Shown one piece after another: positions 1-11,611 of a stretch of DNA of 64,000 bases. The stretch is from Bisporella sp. PMI_857. Taxonomy: Eukaryota; Ascomycota; Leotiomycetes; Helotiales; Helotiaceae. Location: NCBI GenBank assembly GCA_021307315.1, contig JAJSPD010000067.1, forward strand, positions 124,001 through 188,000, read 5' to 3'. The notes beneath the pieces were generated by a model. That model ran no database searches. It was given only the letters and a program-made list of their open reading frames with translations, and was not told the origin of the DNA. A program made the translations under genes and the position numbers. Within the stretch, counting starts at the first letter, position 1; each line of letters starts with the position of its first letter.

Positions 1-55
1 AATCTCCGGCGGCCATCTAGAAGTTCTCTATATTAAGTTCATTACAGCTTGCCAC

Positions 56-1797
56 TTGCCACTTCGGCTTGTGGAATGCCCTGAGTTTAGAGACCTCCTT
101 AACTATATCAATAACGACATTGATACATGGCTCCCTGCCTCCCACACTACTATTACGGAGTGGGTATTACGCCAGTTCAGTTCTATGAAAGAGAGTATAA
201 AGTCTAGGCTTCAGAGTGCTCGTACGGATATCCATATTAGCTGTGATCTCTGGACATCACCGAATTGCCTTCCAATCCTTGGAGTTGTTGCTCACTATAT
301 TAGCGAAGACGGCAAGCTTGAAGCTACTACATTAGCTTTGGTCAACATTCAAGGGGCCCATACAGGAGAGAACCTTTCAAAGTACGTACGAGATGTTATA
401 GAAGATTGGGGTATAGCTTCAAAGCTAGGCTTTATGCAAATGGACAATGCGTCAAATAACGATACTTTGATAGAGGAATTAGAAGCTCGTAAGTCATATT
501 AAAATTGTACTAATTTTTATACTAATCCTCGTATAGGTCTTTCTAATGATTTCAATATTGAATATAATGCAACTAGCAACCGTGTTCGATGTATGGGCCA
601 TATTATCAACTTATCTGCCCAGTCGTTTTTATTCATTGATCAAGCAGATGCTTTTGAAGACTTTCCTTTTACTCTTAACGATATAGAGAAATATAGGAAG
701 CTAGGACCTCTTGGAAAGCTTCATAACTTTGTTGTTTATATTGGACGTACAGTACAACGGAAACAGCAGTGGAAGCTGATCGCACGAGGCAAGTGGGTTA
801 GTAGAGACAATAGTACGAGGTGGAACTCCTGGGAGAAAATGCTTAAAGAAGCGATACCTTTACGGAAGTGTATTGATCGATATTTGAACAATATTCGGAC
901 GAGCACCTTTACGAAGATCGGCTTTCAGATAAAGATTGGGCTAATCTTATAAAAGTAAGTAGCATGTTTTGGCTTTATAAATTGTGCACAGAATAATTTA
1001 CTTTAAATAGATTTTGAGCTTTCTTACAGACCTTGCACATTGTACTAAGGCCCTTGAATCAAACCGCAATACTCTTGATAATACTCTCCCAGCACTAGAC
1101 TGGCTTCTTAGCCAGTATGAAGCTGGTAAAGTAGAGTATCAAAACGACCCTTTTATGACCGCCTGTATTAACTCTGGCTGGGCAAAGCTCGACAAATACT
1201 ACGCTCTCACTAGCGATACGCCGGCGTATGTAGGTGCACTTGTTCTTCACCCAGCCTTTAAGTGGCAATATATTCAAGAGCACTGGGACGAAGCATGGTG
1301 GCAACCATCAAAAGTTGCTTTAGAGAATATGTGGAAAGAAAAATATATGCCTACAGGTCATAATGCCCCGCAACCTATAGTCCTCGTTTTACTCAACTAA
1401 AAGCACCTAACCGGCCACCAAACAAGTTCTCGGAGTGGAAATATGCTTTGTACGAAAAGGTGCCTCCTACCCAGTATATGGATGAATATACTCGATACTG
1501 CGAAGCACTGCCACACCACGACTTTGAGGATGTGAGAGATTGGTGGCTAGCGCCTGAGCAGCAGCCATATACCCCAATTTGAGTAAGATGGCTCTAAATC
1601 TACTCTCTATTCCGGCAATGAGTGCAGCACCTGAACGTCTATTCTCATCTTGCAAAATCACTATTACTGATCGCCGTAATAAGCTTTCGGTAAAAGTAAT
1701 TGAAGCATTAGAGTGCCTACGGTCCTGGTATCAAGTTCAAAGGTTTGATCTAGAGGATATAGAAGAGCAATCTGTAGAGGAAGGAAGTGGAAAATAG
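56..1797 (+). pseudogene. hAT transposase, multi-exon, frameshifted
   Basis: Decayed hAT (Ac-like) transposase. Pieces in order are 56-488, an intron at 489-536, 537-952, an intron near 954-1011, 1012-1400, and a C-terminal piece 1579-1797. The first piece contains the RNase H-like part with the ISCDLWTSPN stretch and the LGFMQMDNASNN stretch. The last piece contains the hAT dimerisation domain, with MSAAPERLFSS and DRRNKLS as key residues. The reading frame shifts near 887, again between about 1370 and 1400, and again near 1575, so no complete protein can be made. The N-terminal BED zinc finger is outside the window. The family is clear; activity is lost. Confidence 0.85.
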
Positions 1798-1799
1798 AG

Positions 1800-1970
1800 C
1801 TGGGGAGCGTAAAGTCACGTGGAGTTGTACGGCCGTATTATACCGTATTACGGCTGTACGTATTGTATATGAGTTATTTTACGGCAGTGCTATTCTGTAC
1901 GTATTTTTGGCTAGAATCTGTACGGCCGTACGTATTATAGGGTAAAAATACGGCCGTACGTACGGGGTAT
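1800..1970. repeat. Subterminal TACGGCCGTA-type palindromes of hAT element
   Basis: Within about 170 bp before the hAT terminus the 10-bp palindrome TACGGCCGTA appears three times (near 1829, 1921 and 1951), with further half sites of the form ACGGC/GCCGT. The orphan hAT end at 38.4-38.5 kb carries similar degenerate half sites. In hAT elements such arrays bind the transposase; that role is inferred here. Confidence 0.6.
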
Positions 1971-1988
1971 ACACTACTGGCTACACTG

Positions 1989-4058
1989 CAAAGGACGCGA
2001 TTAGTCTAACTGTTTGCTTTGTCTTGAGTAGTTTATTGATGTTTCAGCTCTGATCGCATTCAAGTCGTCGAAGGATTTCATAGGCTACCTACGTGATTGT
2101 ATCTTACTGTATTGTTTTGCTTTATGTGGCTTAATTACTCACTCCAAGCTTATACTTGCCTTATCTACCGTTTCAAAATTTACGGTGCAACTTCTTTCTC
2201 CAATGCCTTTGACGTCTGGACGCGTTCCCGGCTCGACTGACGCGTCACAGCCTCCATGTTCTCCATCCTCCACACAACTACCGATTCTCACTAATTTGAT
2301 TGCTGGCTGACTTGATTGCTCTAAGCTACGGTGTTGCGAGTTGGCAATTCCGGTGATGTGGATCACGTGAAAACTATTTACCCAACTCTTTACTTTTACG
2401 AAACCATTCAATCAAGCTGTTCACCCAAGTCTTGTCTTCCATAGTCTTTAAAATGATCCAAGCTAGATTTGACATAATCCAGGAAGGAATTGCATTGATC
2501 CCAGAATACTTAAAAATACAGTATCGTGCAATTATGCATGCTATATCGACTGAAGTTTCCGCATTATCGATAGAAGCCTGGATTATCTCGGTTATGCGAG
2601 TACCAGCTTTCCAGGTCCTCCCGGCGCTCACGATATCGCCAGAGGCATACAAACTTGAACAGTAGTATGGCAATGCGAGGGACACATCTTGTTCTCTGAC
2701 CGAACGGGTCAGGACCTCCCTGTCTGAGAACGGTCCTTTCCAAACACGATACCCCATAAAAAAGGGGCTGCCGTGAACTTTGGATTTTTTTTTGGCGGGC
2801 AATAAAATACGCCATTGCAGCGTCGTGAAGAATCCGGACCTCACGCTCTCTCTTCCCGTAAAAGTCTTTGGCTAAAGTTCTGAATAGGAGTGTATGGTAC
2901 ACCGGAACATCGCTTGAGTATATTTAATACTGTCGGTATCATGTTCCCCTCGAGAAATTCTAAAAGCCTGGATGAAATGGTGTCCGCTAAGTGCAACATC
3001 TCCATGATAAAACAACCCTTTTGCCTCCTTTAGAAACTCCCAAGCATCATCTCCGTCAGTGGCTAGAGGTTAACGATATAATTATATTTTGGTAGATAAT
3101 GTTAACGCACCATCAAGATCGAAGGTTTCATATATATAAGATTAGATCTCACGGCAGAATTGGCTGACCGTCCAAATTGGGATCGACCTAATTTTTCATT
3201 TGTGCTGTCAAAAAATTGGGGGGAGAGCCAAAGTTGGATCCCGCAACCTCCCCGGGGCGTAATTACTCTTGTCTCTTCCTTTTCACTATCAATGTTGTTG
3301 TCATCACAGCTGTCGCTATCACTGCCGCCGTCCTCCGTCTCCTCGAAGATGAGTTTTGTTGGTTTCTCTCGGGGTGATATCACGATATTGGTGAATAATT
3401 AACACATTAGAATAGAACGATTGATTGATGCATGCCCCCTTTAAGAGGGAGCAACTACTCTATTAAATAGTAGACAAAAGTGGAGTATATTACCCCTGAT
3501 TCAGAGCTCAGCTAGAAAGGGGTAAGTGTTGATATGATCATGTGATGTTATACCAACACTTACAGCTTCGGTCCTTTCAATCTCTACCTCCGAGTGCTCT
3601 ACCATTTCCTGTCTACTATTTTCTATGTTCACATCATCACATGTCGCATGTTTTTGGTGCAGGACAAAGGCTCATCGCCCAGCTGATTCGTTGACTTTCT
3701 TAGCTTCGGCTTCCACTGGCCTTCCGAGAGGGATATGACCGGAGCTTAGCCACACCATTTCTGGATAATCCCGAATTCGTGATCGCTGACACGTCATGGT
3801 GCAGCGTGCAATCCCCCATGCTGATGGTGAGGTAACAGCACTTCAAACTGCCGAGTAACGAAGCGACGGTTGTAAGGCTTGAAGAGTTGCTCATCTGCGC
3901 TACAGATCCTGGAAGATCCTTGGGGCAGTACATAAGCATATGCAAACTTTCTGTTCCATCATCTGGTACCAGGTTCTTGTCTTTCCAGTTATTTTTCTTT
4001 TCAAGCACCTTGTGCCCAGCTCAAACACCAGTTCACTATCGCGAGCAAATTTACAAAC
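1989..4058. other. No gene recognised; repeat fragment at 2321-2380
   Basis: Open frames on both strands here are short and match nothing I recognise. The stretch 2321-2380 (from CTAAGCTACGG to ATCACGTG then AAACTATTTAC) matches parts of the repeats at 24.54 kb and 32.40 kb and is probably a MITE remnant. The last several hundred bases are presumably the promoter of the NmrA-like gene. Confidence 0.6.
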
Positions 4059-5110
4059 ATGCCACTTCTCCTTGCAGTTGCCGGTGCCTCCGGAAGATTC
4101 GGTCGATGTGTCGTGCAGGAACTCCTGAAGAAGCCTGACATTTCGGTACTAGGCCTTGTCAGAGACAGTTCCAAGGTCGCCGCTGCAATTCGATCATCGC
4201 CTGTCTTTGAGCTACTAGAAGGAGATGTCACCGACAGTGTTACGCTTCGTCAACTTGTCAAAGGAGTAGATGTTGTCATATCAGCTCTTATGGGCAGCGA
4301 CTCATTCATGTTCGAAGCGCAAAAGCAATTGGTTGATCTGTCTGAGGAGGCGAACGTTCCGCGTTTCATCGCAAGCGACTATACGCTCGACTACACCAAA
4401 CTGGAGTATGGCCAACTTCCTTCCAAAGACCCAATGAAAAAGATATACGAATATCTACAGGGCAAGAGTATCAAAGGCGTTCATGTCTTCATTGGCGCTT
4501 TTCTGGATACTTTCTGGACGCAGTGGTTTGGAATCTGGAATCCTGAAGAGTTGTCGCTCTCTTTTTGGGGCACAGGCGATGAAGTTTGGGAGCTCACTAG
4601 TTATGAGAATACGGCGGAGTTTGTTGCAGAGGTTGCGCTTGACAACAATGCGACTGGTATCCAAAATTGTAGGTGCCTGATTCGCGTACTAAGTATCATC
4701 TGTATCACAGAGACTGACTGAAGGCAGTTGTTGGGGACAGGACAAGCATTCGAGGTATCGCAGAAATTTTCGAAGAAGTTCACGGCCAGAAACCTTCACT
4801 CAAGCAGCTTGGCTCTCTCAACGACCTCAAGGCAGTGATAGATTCAACTAACAGGGACGAAGATCCTATGACTTGGCTCCCATTGTTAGTGCCATTCTTG
4901 TTCAACTCCCTCCAGTCCAAAATTGCCCGCAGAATAACCTATCATAGGTTCTACCAATATTATTGCTCAAATGGCCAGACTCACGCCGGTCCTGGTGCTT
5001 TGGGAACGCCATATCCGGCGCTTCGACATAGAGGTGTGAAAGAATACCTGCAAAATCATTCTACAGAGACTCTGGCCACTGCTATGTTTGTCGTGGGAAC
5101 TAAGAACTAG
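4059..5110 (+). CDS. NmrA-like / isoflavone reductase-like NAD(P)-binding protein
   Basis: Two exons, 4059-4668 and 4728-5110, with a 59-bp intron (GTAGGT donor, GGCAG acceptor), give a 330-residue protein. The N-terminus has a Rossmann nucleotide-binding turn, GASGRFG, at about residues 8-14, followed by a VLGLVRD segment and the GDVTD and DVVISALMG segments expected for atypical short-chain dehydrogenases. This family covers redox-sensing regulators such as NmrA and reductases acting on small aromatic molecules, so substrate or role cannot be assigned. Length fits the family (about 300-340) and no break is seen. The ATG context (acaaacATGcc) is good. Other enzymes of secondary-metabolite type lie within 27 kb, but a joint pathway is only a guess. 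Confidence 0.85.
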
Positions 5111-6363
5111 GACCTGACATGTGTTGTGTTTTCAACGCGAGTGGATCGTGTCTTAAGATCAAGTTCTAAGAAGGTGTGGTTAGATGAATGAATTTGATGT
5201 TAGGCGTATCAATCATTTAAACATGTCTTTCGAGCTACGATTTGCGCCGATTTTTGTGTTGCCGTTTAGTGCTCTGGGCTCGCGTGATCCAAGCCTATGT
5301 ATATCTTCTGAGTTCACTGATGGCACGGGCCGGCTATTCGCTTTCTCCATGGGCTAACTCCATCAACAGTGGGTTTACAGGGGATATTTGGTTGGCTGCG
5401 GCCCTGTATTCTATCCTGGGCAGGTTCAGGTCCACTGAGAAAGCCAGTATGTTCGATTTTCCAAACCGATGCTCAGTATGTGTTTAGAAGTTCAGAAGAC
5501 TAGTCAAACGACCTCTTCCCCCTTATAATCAGCGATAAACCTGCCGAGAACAGCATCATGAAAACCGTCTCATCGTGTAATAATATTTAGGCAAAAATTC
5601 CTACTTCAAATTGGGCACTAAACTCCTATCTAATGACAGATATACTGATCTTGTATAAGCCCTTCGCACTGGTTTGAACTCCTTTTCTAGGATCCTTAGA
5701 GTGTGTGCGAGCCACTTGGATTGCATAACACTCGTGAATTGTGCATCCTTTCTTCCATGTACAACTCTACACCCTTTATTCAGTGGACTGAAAATGGGTC
5801 TATCCACTACCAGGGAAGGGAGTTAACTGGTTCGTTAGAAACCGCTGTAGTAGGAGACCCATTTCCAGAAAGGGAGTACATTTAGATTATCGATGACTGA
5901 GCTATTTGAAAGGAGCTTGAAGCGGACTCGCGCTCTGCAACGCCCCTCCATACATTCGGGGAAAGAAGCAGCACGTATGCGTTTTCAAAGCAGCATCCTG
6001 CATTACTCGAGTACCCAGGATGTTGGGTCTACCTAATGGCAAGGACCGTGCTCAGATTCGTACTAGTTATTTCGGCGCTGACAAATAATTTGCTTGCGTT
6101 CGCTTCTGTGATACATTCAAAACTCAGCGGAGTTAAGAACCTCATCAAAAAGTTTACCAATCAACCGCCTAATTGTTGTCATAAGCTGAAATCCGCGACA
6201 CAATGATTTTTAAGCCTCAGCGGCTGTTCTGAGAGATGCATTCTAACATTGCAATGTCCTGAAAATAATAAAACCCGGTGATTGTCAACATATCGAGATC
6301 ATCGCAAACAAACACTCTGCAACTTTTACTTCACCTTCATTCAACGACTTATCGTGCCTAACA
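5111..6363. other. No gene recognised (1.25 kb)
   Basis: Only short frames without recognisable domains. The right-hand few hundred bases would be the promoter of the truncated SDR at 6364. Confidence 0.5.
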
Positions 6364-6535
6364 ATGGCTTCCTACCTCATCACTGGCTCGTCTCGGGGAA
6401 TCGGCCTGGGCTATGTCAAAATCTTGGCCCGCAAAGACGCATCTGAAGTTGGCAAAGTTTTTGCGGCTGCTCGCTCAGAGAATGACGTACTGAAGAAGAT
6501 CGTCTCCGAATCCGCTGGCCGCGTCGAATTCTTGA
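6364..6535 (+). pseudogene. Short-chain dehydrogenase N-terminal fragment
   Basis: The first 56 or so residues are a classical SDR start: MASYLITGSSRGIG, with the TGxxxGIG cofactor loop at about residues 7-14, and an AAARS segment after beta-strand 2. The spacing resembles fungal C-factor / norsolorinic-acid-ketoreductase-like SDRs of about 250 residues. Similarity stops near 6535, where hAT sequence begins; the catalytic YxxxK part is absent from the window. The frame runs on into hAT sequence read in the wrong frame and stops at 6648. It is a gene fragment, not a working reductase. Confidence 0.75.
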
Positions 6536-6539
6536 GTTC

Positions 6540-6935
6540 CGTACTCGTGCTAGTATATTTGGATCAACACACCCTTCGGCAATGCATTACGATAATCCAG
6601 TGGCTTTCTGGAAAGGTTATCTTCATAATGAAACTCACTGGGTACTAGCACAGCTTGCAGTAAGGATATTTGAGGCTATTGCCAACTCTGTAGCTTCAGA
6701 AAGAGCCTTCTCAGCAATGAATTTAATCCATTCAAAGCTACGGAATCGATTAGGCACCGAAAAAGCAAATAAGCTGATTTATATTTACATGAATCAAACA
6801 GTACTTGATCGGAATGGTGATATATTTGTAGGGGATCCAGTAGAGAAAAGTATTGAGGATCAGGTATCACTTGAAGATGCAATACTAGAAATAATTGGGG
6901 GAGAGGACACTGAATTAGAGGAAGAAAGAGCCTAG
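6540..6935 (+). pseudogene. hAT transposase C-terminal fragment
   Basis: The frame ending at 6935 encodes a hAT dimerisation domain: ANSVASERAFSAMN followed by KLRNRLG, the conserved core. Similarity can be read back to about 6540 in the same frame, directly after the SDR fragment. It differs clearly from the hAT protein at 56-1797, so it comes from another subfamily. The catalytic core is missing. The 3' untranslated part probably reaches the palindrome at 7018-7044. Confidence 0.8.
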
Positions 6936-7017
6936 ATATATAGAAAATCAATGGGATTACTGGAATCACGTGCTTGTATAGCATCGTACAGCTTCAGAAG
7001 CTATACCGTATATATAC

Positions 7018-7044
7018 AGGGCACCCGACCAGGTCGGGTGCCCT
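7018..7044. repeat. 27-bp near-perfect palindrome at the hAT/exonuclease boundary
   Basis: Thirteen bases, AGGGCACCCGACC, are followed by one base and then their exact reverse complement, GGTCGGGTGCCCT. It sits where hAT-derived sequence gives way to sequence belonging to the exonuclease-like gene, as two transposon termini joined end to end would look. It could also be an independent hairpin. Confidence 0.7.
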
Positions 7045-7162
7045 CGGTCACGTGGCACTCTTCAGGTGTCTGCGGAATGCGGAACGTGTTCGGAACTTGC
7101 ACACTCTTTGAGGCGAGGTGGTGGCTCCGGCTCTACACCGCACTACTCCGGGTCAAACTCAC

Positions 7163-7388
7163 GACGAACATAGCGGAGGATCGAGATAGGGCCGTGCCTC
7201 GAAAGCTTAACTCCTTCGAGGTCCATGTAAATTGATGGCGGATTGGTAGGTAAGTTGGCCATTTTATCGATAAGCTCCGCTATAGCGGTGCATGTGTCCA
7301 CAAGGCCGGTAGGGAAGGATTCGGTGATTTTGGTCTGATGGAGCATTGTCACCAGGTTCGAGATGTCCTGTTCATGTGCAGTGGTCAT
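7163..7388 (-). pseudogene. 3'-5' exonuclease-like (RNase D fold) first exon, truncated
   Basis: Reading leftward from the ATG at 7388, the frame encodes a helix followed by IYMDLEGVKLSRHGPISIL, the Exo I motif (D-x-E type) of fungal 3'-5' exonuclease-domain proteins. A good donor, GTGAGT, follows at 7162, but the next exon with ExoII and ExoIII is not found: leftward lie the palindrome at 7018-7044 and hAT sequence. The gene therefore appears cut in its first intron. Function is assigned only from the Exo I motif. Confidence 0.6.
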
Positions 7389-8244
7389 CGGAAGTGCGAT
7401 CTTACTGATAAGAGAAAGGAGTCAGTATTAGTAGATATGCATGTACATATATGGGTCTGACTTACCACTCCTTGGGAGAAGTTTCTGGGACCAGTAAATC
7501 TATTTTGTCCTAGAGGTAAGCAGAATGCTTTAGGGGAAGGGAGCCTTCGGAATGTTAGGGACGATGCACTTGCTGGGCATAAACGCCATCTTGTTTGAGG
7601 TGAAAACAATATGCATCTGCCGATTCGCTGTGGCTGGGAGGATCTTAACGAGCCAAGGGGGAGGGTGTCTTCGCCAAAGATTAGCCAGTCATCATTGCAT
7701 TGAATATAAACTGCTTGCTTAACAGTGCAACCCTCGGCCCGCAGTCATTTCGGCGACAAAACAACTCGGGACGTGGTGAGCAGCAGTATATCACTCTCAT
7801 GGCTTGGCTGTCAAATTTCTTTACTGCAAATTAACCTGGAGAAGAGAGCGATTCCTTTCTTCGGCTGGCCCAGCAGTCTTCAGAGAATCCCCGACCCTAT
7901 CAGGCTAACGGCTATAGACACGAATTGATTGGTCCGCCCGTGTTGGAGTTCTGAACTTTATATGCCAAGCTTACCCGAACTCATCTGCCGAATGACAAGC
8001 ATCCAGACCTAGCCTGAACTATAATCCTCCTACACGACAAGGAGGGTCCGCGCCGCAGGCACGCATCACACTTCTGACAGTACTTAACCCCACACTCTCT
8101 CTCCACACTCTCCAGGTTAGAGCCATGTGGAGATTATCGTTCTTATCTCCTGGTGTACTTAACTGTTAGGTAGTAACGTTGAGAGAACTTTCAAAAAGAA
8201 AATTTTTGTTCCTTACTTCATTGATTGGGTTCATATTTCAAAAG
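7389..8244. other. No gene recognised; upstream regions of flanking genes
   Basis: Short frames only. The segment lies between two divergent starts (exonuclease fragment leftward, MFS transporter rightward). Upstream of the transporter there is a run rich in CACACTCTCTCTCC, a pyrimidine-rich promoter feature common in fungi. Confidence 0.5.
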
Positions 8245-10251
8245 ATGGCAGAATCCAAACCCTCGGGAGTCGAGGTAGAGAATATCTCTACCGTCCCGCA
8301 AAACGAAACCAAGGAGATCTCTACCCCAAGCAGCCATGATGAAGCTATATATACTCCTCCAGCAGATGAACCTTCTGAGAGGATCTCAGGCTCGACCATC
8401 ATGGCCATCTTCGTAAGCTCTGCATTCGTCCCGTCATTTGATAAAAATCCTGACTTGGTACATTTGTAGTTCATGGGTCTGTCCTATGTTCCATCTGTTT
8501 CTCTTGGTCTAGTCCTCGTCACCGGAATTCTAGCACAGATCGGAGGAGCCCTCGGCGATACGGAGAATATTGGATGGATTCCTGGTGGGTGGTCCGTTGC
8601 ATCCGCGGTGTCATTCGCTGTAGCTGGTGGACTTAGTGATATCTTCGGTCGGAGATATGTTTTGATGTCTGGACAGGTTATAACCTTGATTGGTGCTGTA
8701 AGTGTTGAAAATTAAGCATCTGATACGCACTGGATTTGATACTGACAATTTCATAGATTGTGGGAGCCACAGCGAACTCCACGCTGATTGTGGCGGCAGG
8801 GTCAACTCTGATTGGATTTGGTGCTGGCGTCATCTTTGTATCTTACCCAGGAATTACGGAGCTGCTTCCGAACAAGTATCGGTATGTCAATAACTCTGCA
8901 TATCAAACGAATGCTGACCAAGGCAGTGGCATCGGTCTCGGCTGGACCGAATTTTGTATCAATGTCCCTTGGGCAAGTCTGAGTGTACTGATTGCCAATG
9001 AACTGGTGCTCCATGCCACTTGGCGCTGGTGCTACTACATTGCCATCATCGTAAGTCCAAAGCCCTTTCTTCATCAAGCATCGGCATGATGCTAAGACTT
9101 CTAAGTACTCCGTAATCTGCATTGTCGGGACTGCTATCTTCTATTATCCACCTTCGCGTCCTCAACATGACTATGAGAAGTCTCGATGGCAAGAATTCAA
9201 GGAGCTCGATTTCATTGGCCTTGGCCTGTTCAGCGGCGGCTTGACAGTATTCCTCGTTGGACTGACCTATCTCGGTAAATCATCGTACTCGGTCCCACTC
9301 GTAGCCAGTACCATCACAATCGGAGGCCTCGTCTTCATCGGCGGCTTCGTCTACGATTTTACCATCCCCAAGAACCCTATCTTCCCCTTCCACCTCTTCG
9401 CCATGATGCGCGAATTCACAGTCCACCTCATCATCCTCTTCATTTCCGGTATGATCTGGCAAGCGGTAGCAGCTCTCGCCCCGCAAGCAACCTTATACAT
9501 GTATACGAACAATCCCGTGAGAATCGGGGTCATGGAAATCCCTGCCAACATGTCCGGCTTACTCGGAGGTTGGCTTCTTCCCTCCCTCGTACACAAGATC
9601 AAGCACGTCCGATACCAAATCATATTTGCTCTGATCATCCAAACGGTCTTCACAGCCTGCTATGCAGCCGTCATTCCAGAACACAAGTACGCATGGATGG
9701 TCTTCCAACTCTTCGGCCAATGCTGCTTCACTTGGGTTACGACCCTCGCATACGTCGCGTCAGGCCTCTTCGTCCCACAAGAAGAGCTCGGCGTCTCAGC
9801 TGGTCTCATCGGCACCTTCCGCAGCGCAGGAGGCAGCGTGGGCAATGCTGTCTTCTCTGTCATTCTCAACTCGCTAATCAACAAACATCTCGCGCCGCGT
9901 ATCATCGCAGCAGCTCTTGGGGCCGGTTTCTCACCAGAGAACCTCAAAGAACTGATCCCGGCTGTGATTGAGAATGCTGTCGGCGTGCCGTTTGTGTTCA
10001 AGAATGTCCCTGGCGCAACTCCAGAGGTGATCGCGGCAACGGGCCACGCGTTCAAGGAGGCGTATGCGTATGCGTTCCGCCGAGTCTTCCTGGCGACCAT
10101 CCCATTCGGTGTTATTGGGCTGGGGGCGGCGTGGTTTGTGAAGGATCCGAGCCATCTGTTGAATAATCATGTTGCAATCCATCAAGAGAAAGAGGTCTTA
10201 AGTAGAAAGAGAATCGACCCCATGGAGCAGGAGAAGCAGATTGTAGCGTGA
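8245..10251 (+). CDS. MFS efflux transporter, TRI12/DHA-like
   Basis: Five exons, 8245-8412, 8470-8697, 8757-8881, 8927-9050 and 9106-10251, all with GT-AG introns of 45-59 bp, give 596 residues. The protein has a hydrophilic N-terminus of about 45 residues, then many hydrophobic segments, consistent with 14 membrane helices. The loop motif GGLSDIFGRRYV is the MFS signature between helices 2 and 3, and the WIPGGWSVASAV segment is typical of fungal TRI12-type pumps. Such proteins export small toxic molecules through the plasma membrane by proton antiport. The frame is intact. I chose the ATG at 8245 because the protein then starts at the expected length. The substrate cannot be told from sequence. 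Confidence 0.88.
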
Positions 10252-10991
10252 AATCGTGTTGGCCTCATGGAATTGTCTTGAGAGGGAAGATGGTTATTTT
10301 CCCCGGGCTGAGTTGGAAACAAACGATTTAAAAATGAAAGACGCTTTGGATTTAAATCATGAATGATGAGTCGATTTAAAACTTGTGATCTACTCAAAAA
10401 GCCCCGATAGCAGTCAAAGCGGAGGCGGCTCGTTAACCAGCTCTGTGAAGCACACTCGAAGCGCAAATTCAAAACCGCGGCATCTGTCACTTTCACGGAA
10501 ATAGGGGACATTTGGCCAAAACCTTGATTAAGAAAGAATAGTCTAAAGCGGTGATTAAATACACCAAAAAGGAGAGAGTTGCCTATTTACGCAGTGGTGG
10601 TAACCTGGCGCCACATAGTATGCCTGATTGCCTGAGGAAGGTGACAGCGTCCGCCTGCTCCGCAGTCCATCCAGCCAAAGTGTTCGAGACAGTGATCAAA
10701 TTGTTGAAGTGGGGTTCCGGTTAACGTGTATTGCTTTTTATCGGTGGAACTTCTGCCACTCTTCTATATAATTATCGCTTCCCCACCCTCTTAGAAGGGT
10801 ATGCTCAATAAAGATGATCATCAAATCATGCCTAATTTCAACACAAATAGGGATGGCTAGTCCCTACCGTCCGTTCTAGAAGCCGCGCACTCTCCTCCGT
10901 CAGACCTATAGCTTCTGTATCCTGGCAAATCAATTGGCCTGCTTGCCCGCATAAAGATGTCAAACAAATCGCTATTACCTAGAAAACACTC
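10252..10991. other. No gene recognised
   Basis: Sequence 3' of the transporter, with no convincing frame, intron signals or repeat found. Confidence 0.5.
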
Positions 10992-11423
10992 CTACTTGAT
11001 AAACAATGTAGATGGAAAAGTCTTGCTCACGTACGCCTCAATCGCCTTACTGTCGACTTCCTCATTTACATGGGACACAACAGTGTCGTCCAAAACCCCG
11101 AGCTCGTTCTGCATGAACCCCAACAGGAAGCAAGCCCCAACGAGCTAGTGCTCCCCTAGCGACTGGGAAGCCCCATCAGATGCCGGAGTCCGTGATTGCT
11201 CACTGCAGCCACGCACAATGATCGGCGCGGAGCACCGCCGGGCTATATAGACATCGTCGCCAGCCTGCATCCCCGGCGGGCCAACCCCAAGATACCCAGT
11301 CGTAGTTTGGAAAATTCTGTACCTGCGATCCGCCCATGAGGAGATCCGGGAAATGAATAACTCCTTCACGGGTGTACCTAATGGATACCTAAGAATATCC
11401 ACTCCGCTGGGTCCAGTCGGCGG
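10992..11423 (-). pseudogene. HET-domain protein, C-terminal fragment with internal stop
   Basis: Read leftward, the frame gives TTTGYLGVGPPGMQAGDDVY, then ending PIIVR, and after a TAG codon (near 11148) LVGACFLLGFMQNE, ending at a stop at 10992. This order is the C-terminal region of fungal HET-domain (heterokaryon incompatibility) proteins, where a G.lG..p....GD segment is followed by LVG.cyv.GiM. The internal TAG lies exactly where a tyrosine or similar residue is usual before LVG. The N-terminal HET domain is absent; an in-frame TGA closes the frame at 11424. It is a relic of an allorecognition-type gene. Confidence 0.7.
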
Positions 11424-11611
11424 TCAGGCTGTACAATAAGTCAGTTATCAGTTGAGGCAAAATATCGACTGATTGACTGATTGGAATACTAATAGCTGAT
11501 TGGCTTAACTAATCAACTGATCAGCGACTGATCAGTTGAGTAGTATATACAGTTCATGGTGTTGTCCCCCTTAATTTACCTCTGAACCAAGTCCAACAAG
11601 ATCCCTTTATT

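Larger units (their letters stand above)
1..1988 (+). mobile_element. hAT transposon, right-hand part (5' end outside window)
   Basis: The region holds a broken hAT transposase and ends in a recognisable terminus. The last bases, ACACTACTGGCTACACTG (1971-1988), read inward as CAGTGTAGCCAGTAGTG, a typical hAT terminal repeat; the same terminus occurs at 38519-38536. Between the last coding exon and this end (1800-1970) the palindrome TACGGCCGTA and shorter ACGG/CCGT variants recur, resembling subterminal transposase-binding repeats. The expected 8-bp target duplication would be caaaggac (1989-1996), but the left end lies outside the window so it cannot be confirmed. Confidence 0.85.

Noticed and set aside
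2374..2844. Minus-strand 156-residue ORF
   Set aside because: No recognised motif, unusual composition, no splice or promoter support.
9280..10185. Long minus-strand and other-frame ORFs across the MFS transporter
   Set aside because: They are shadows of the GC-rich coding exon; only the plus-strand frame shows family motifs and proper introns.
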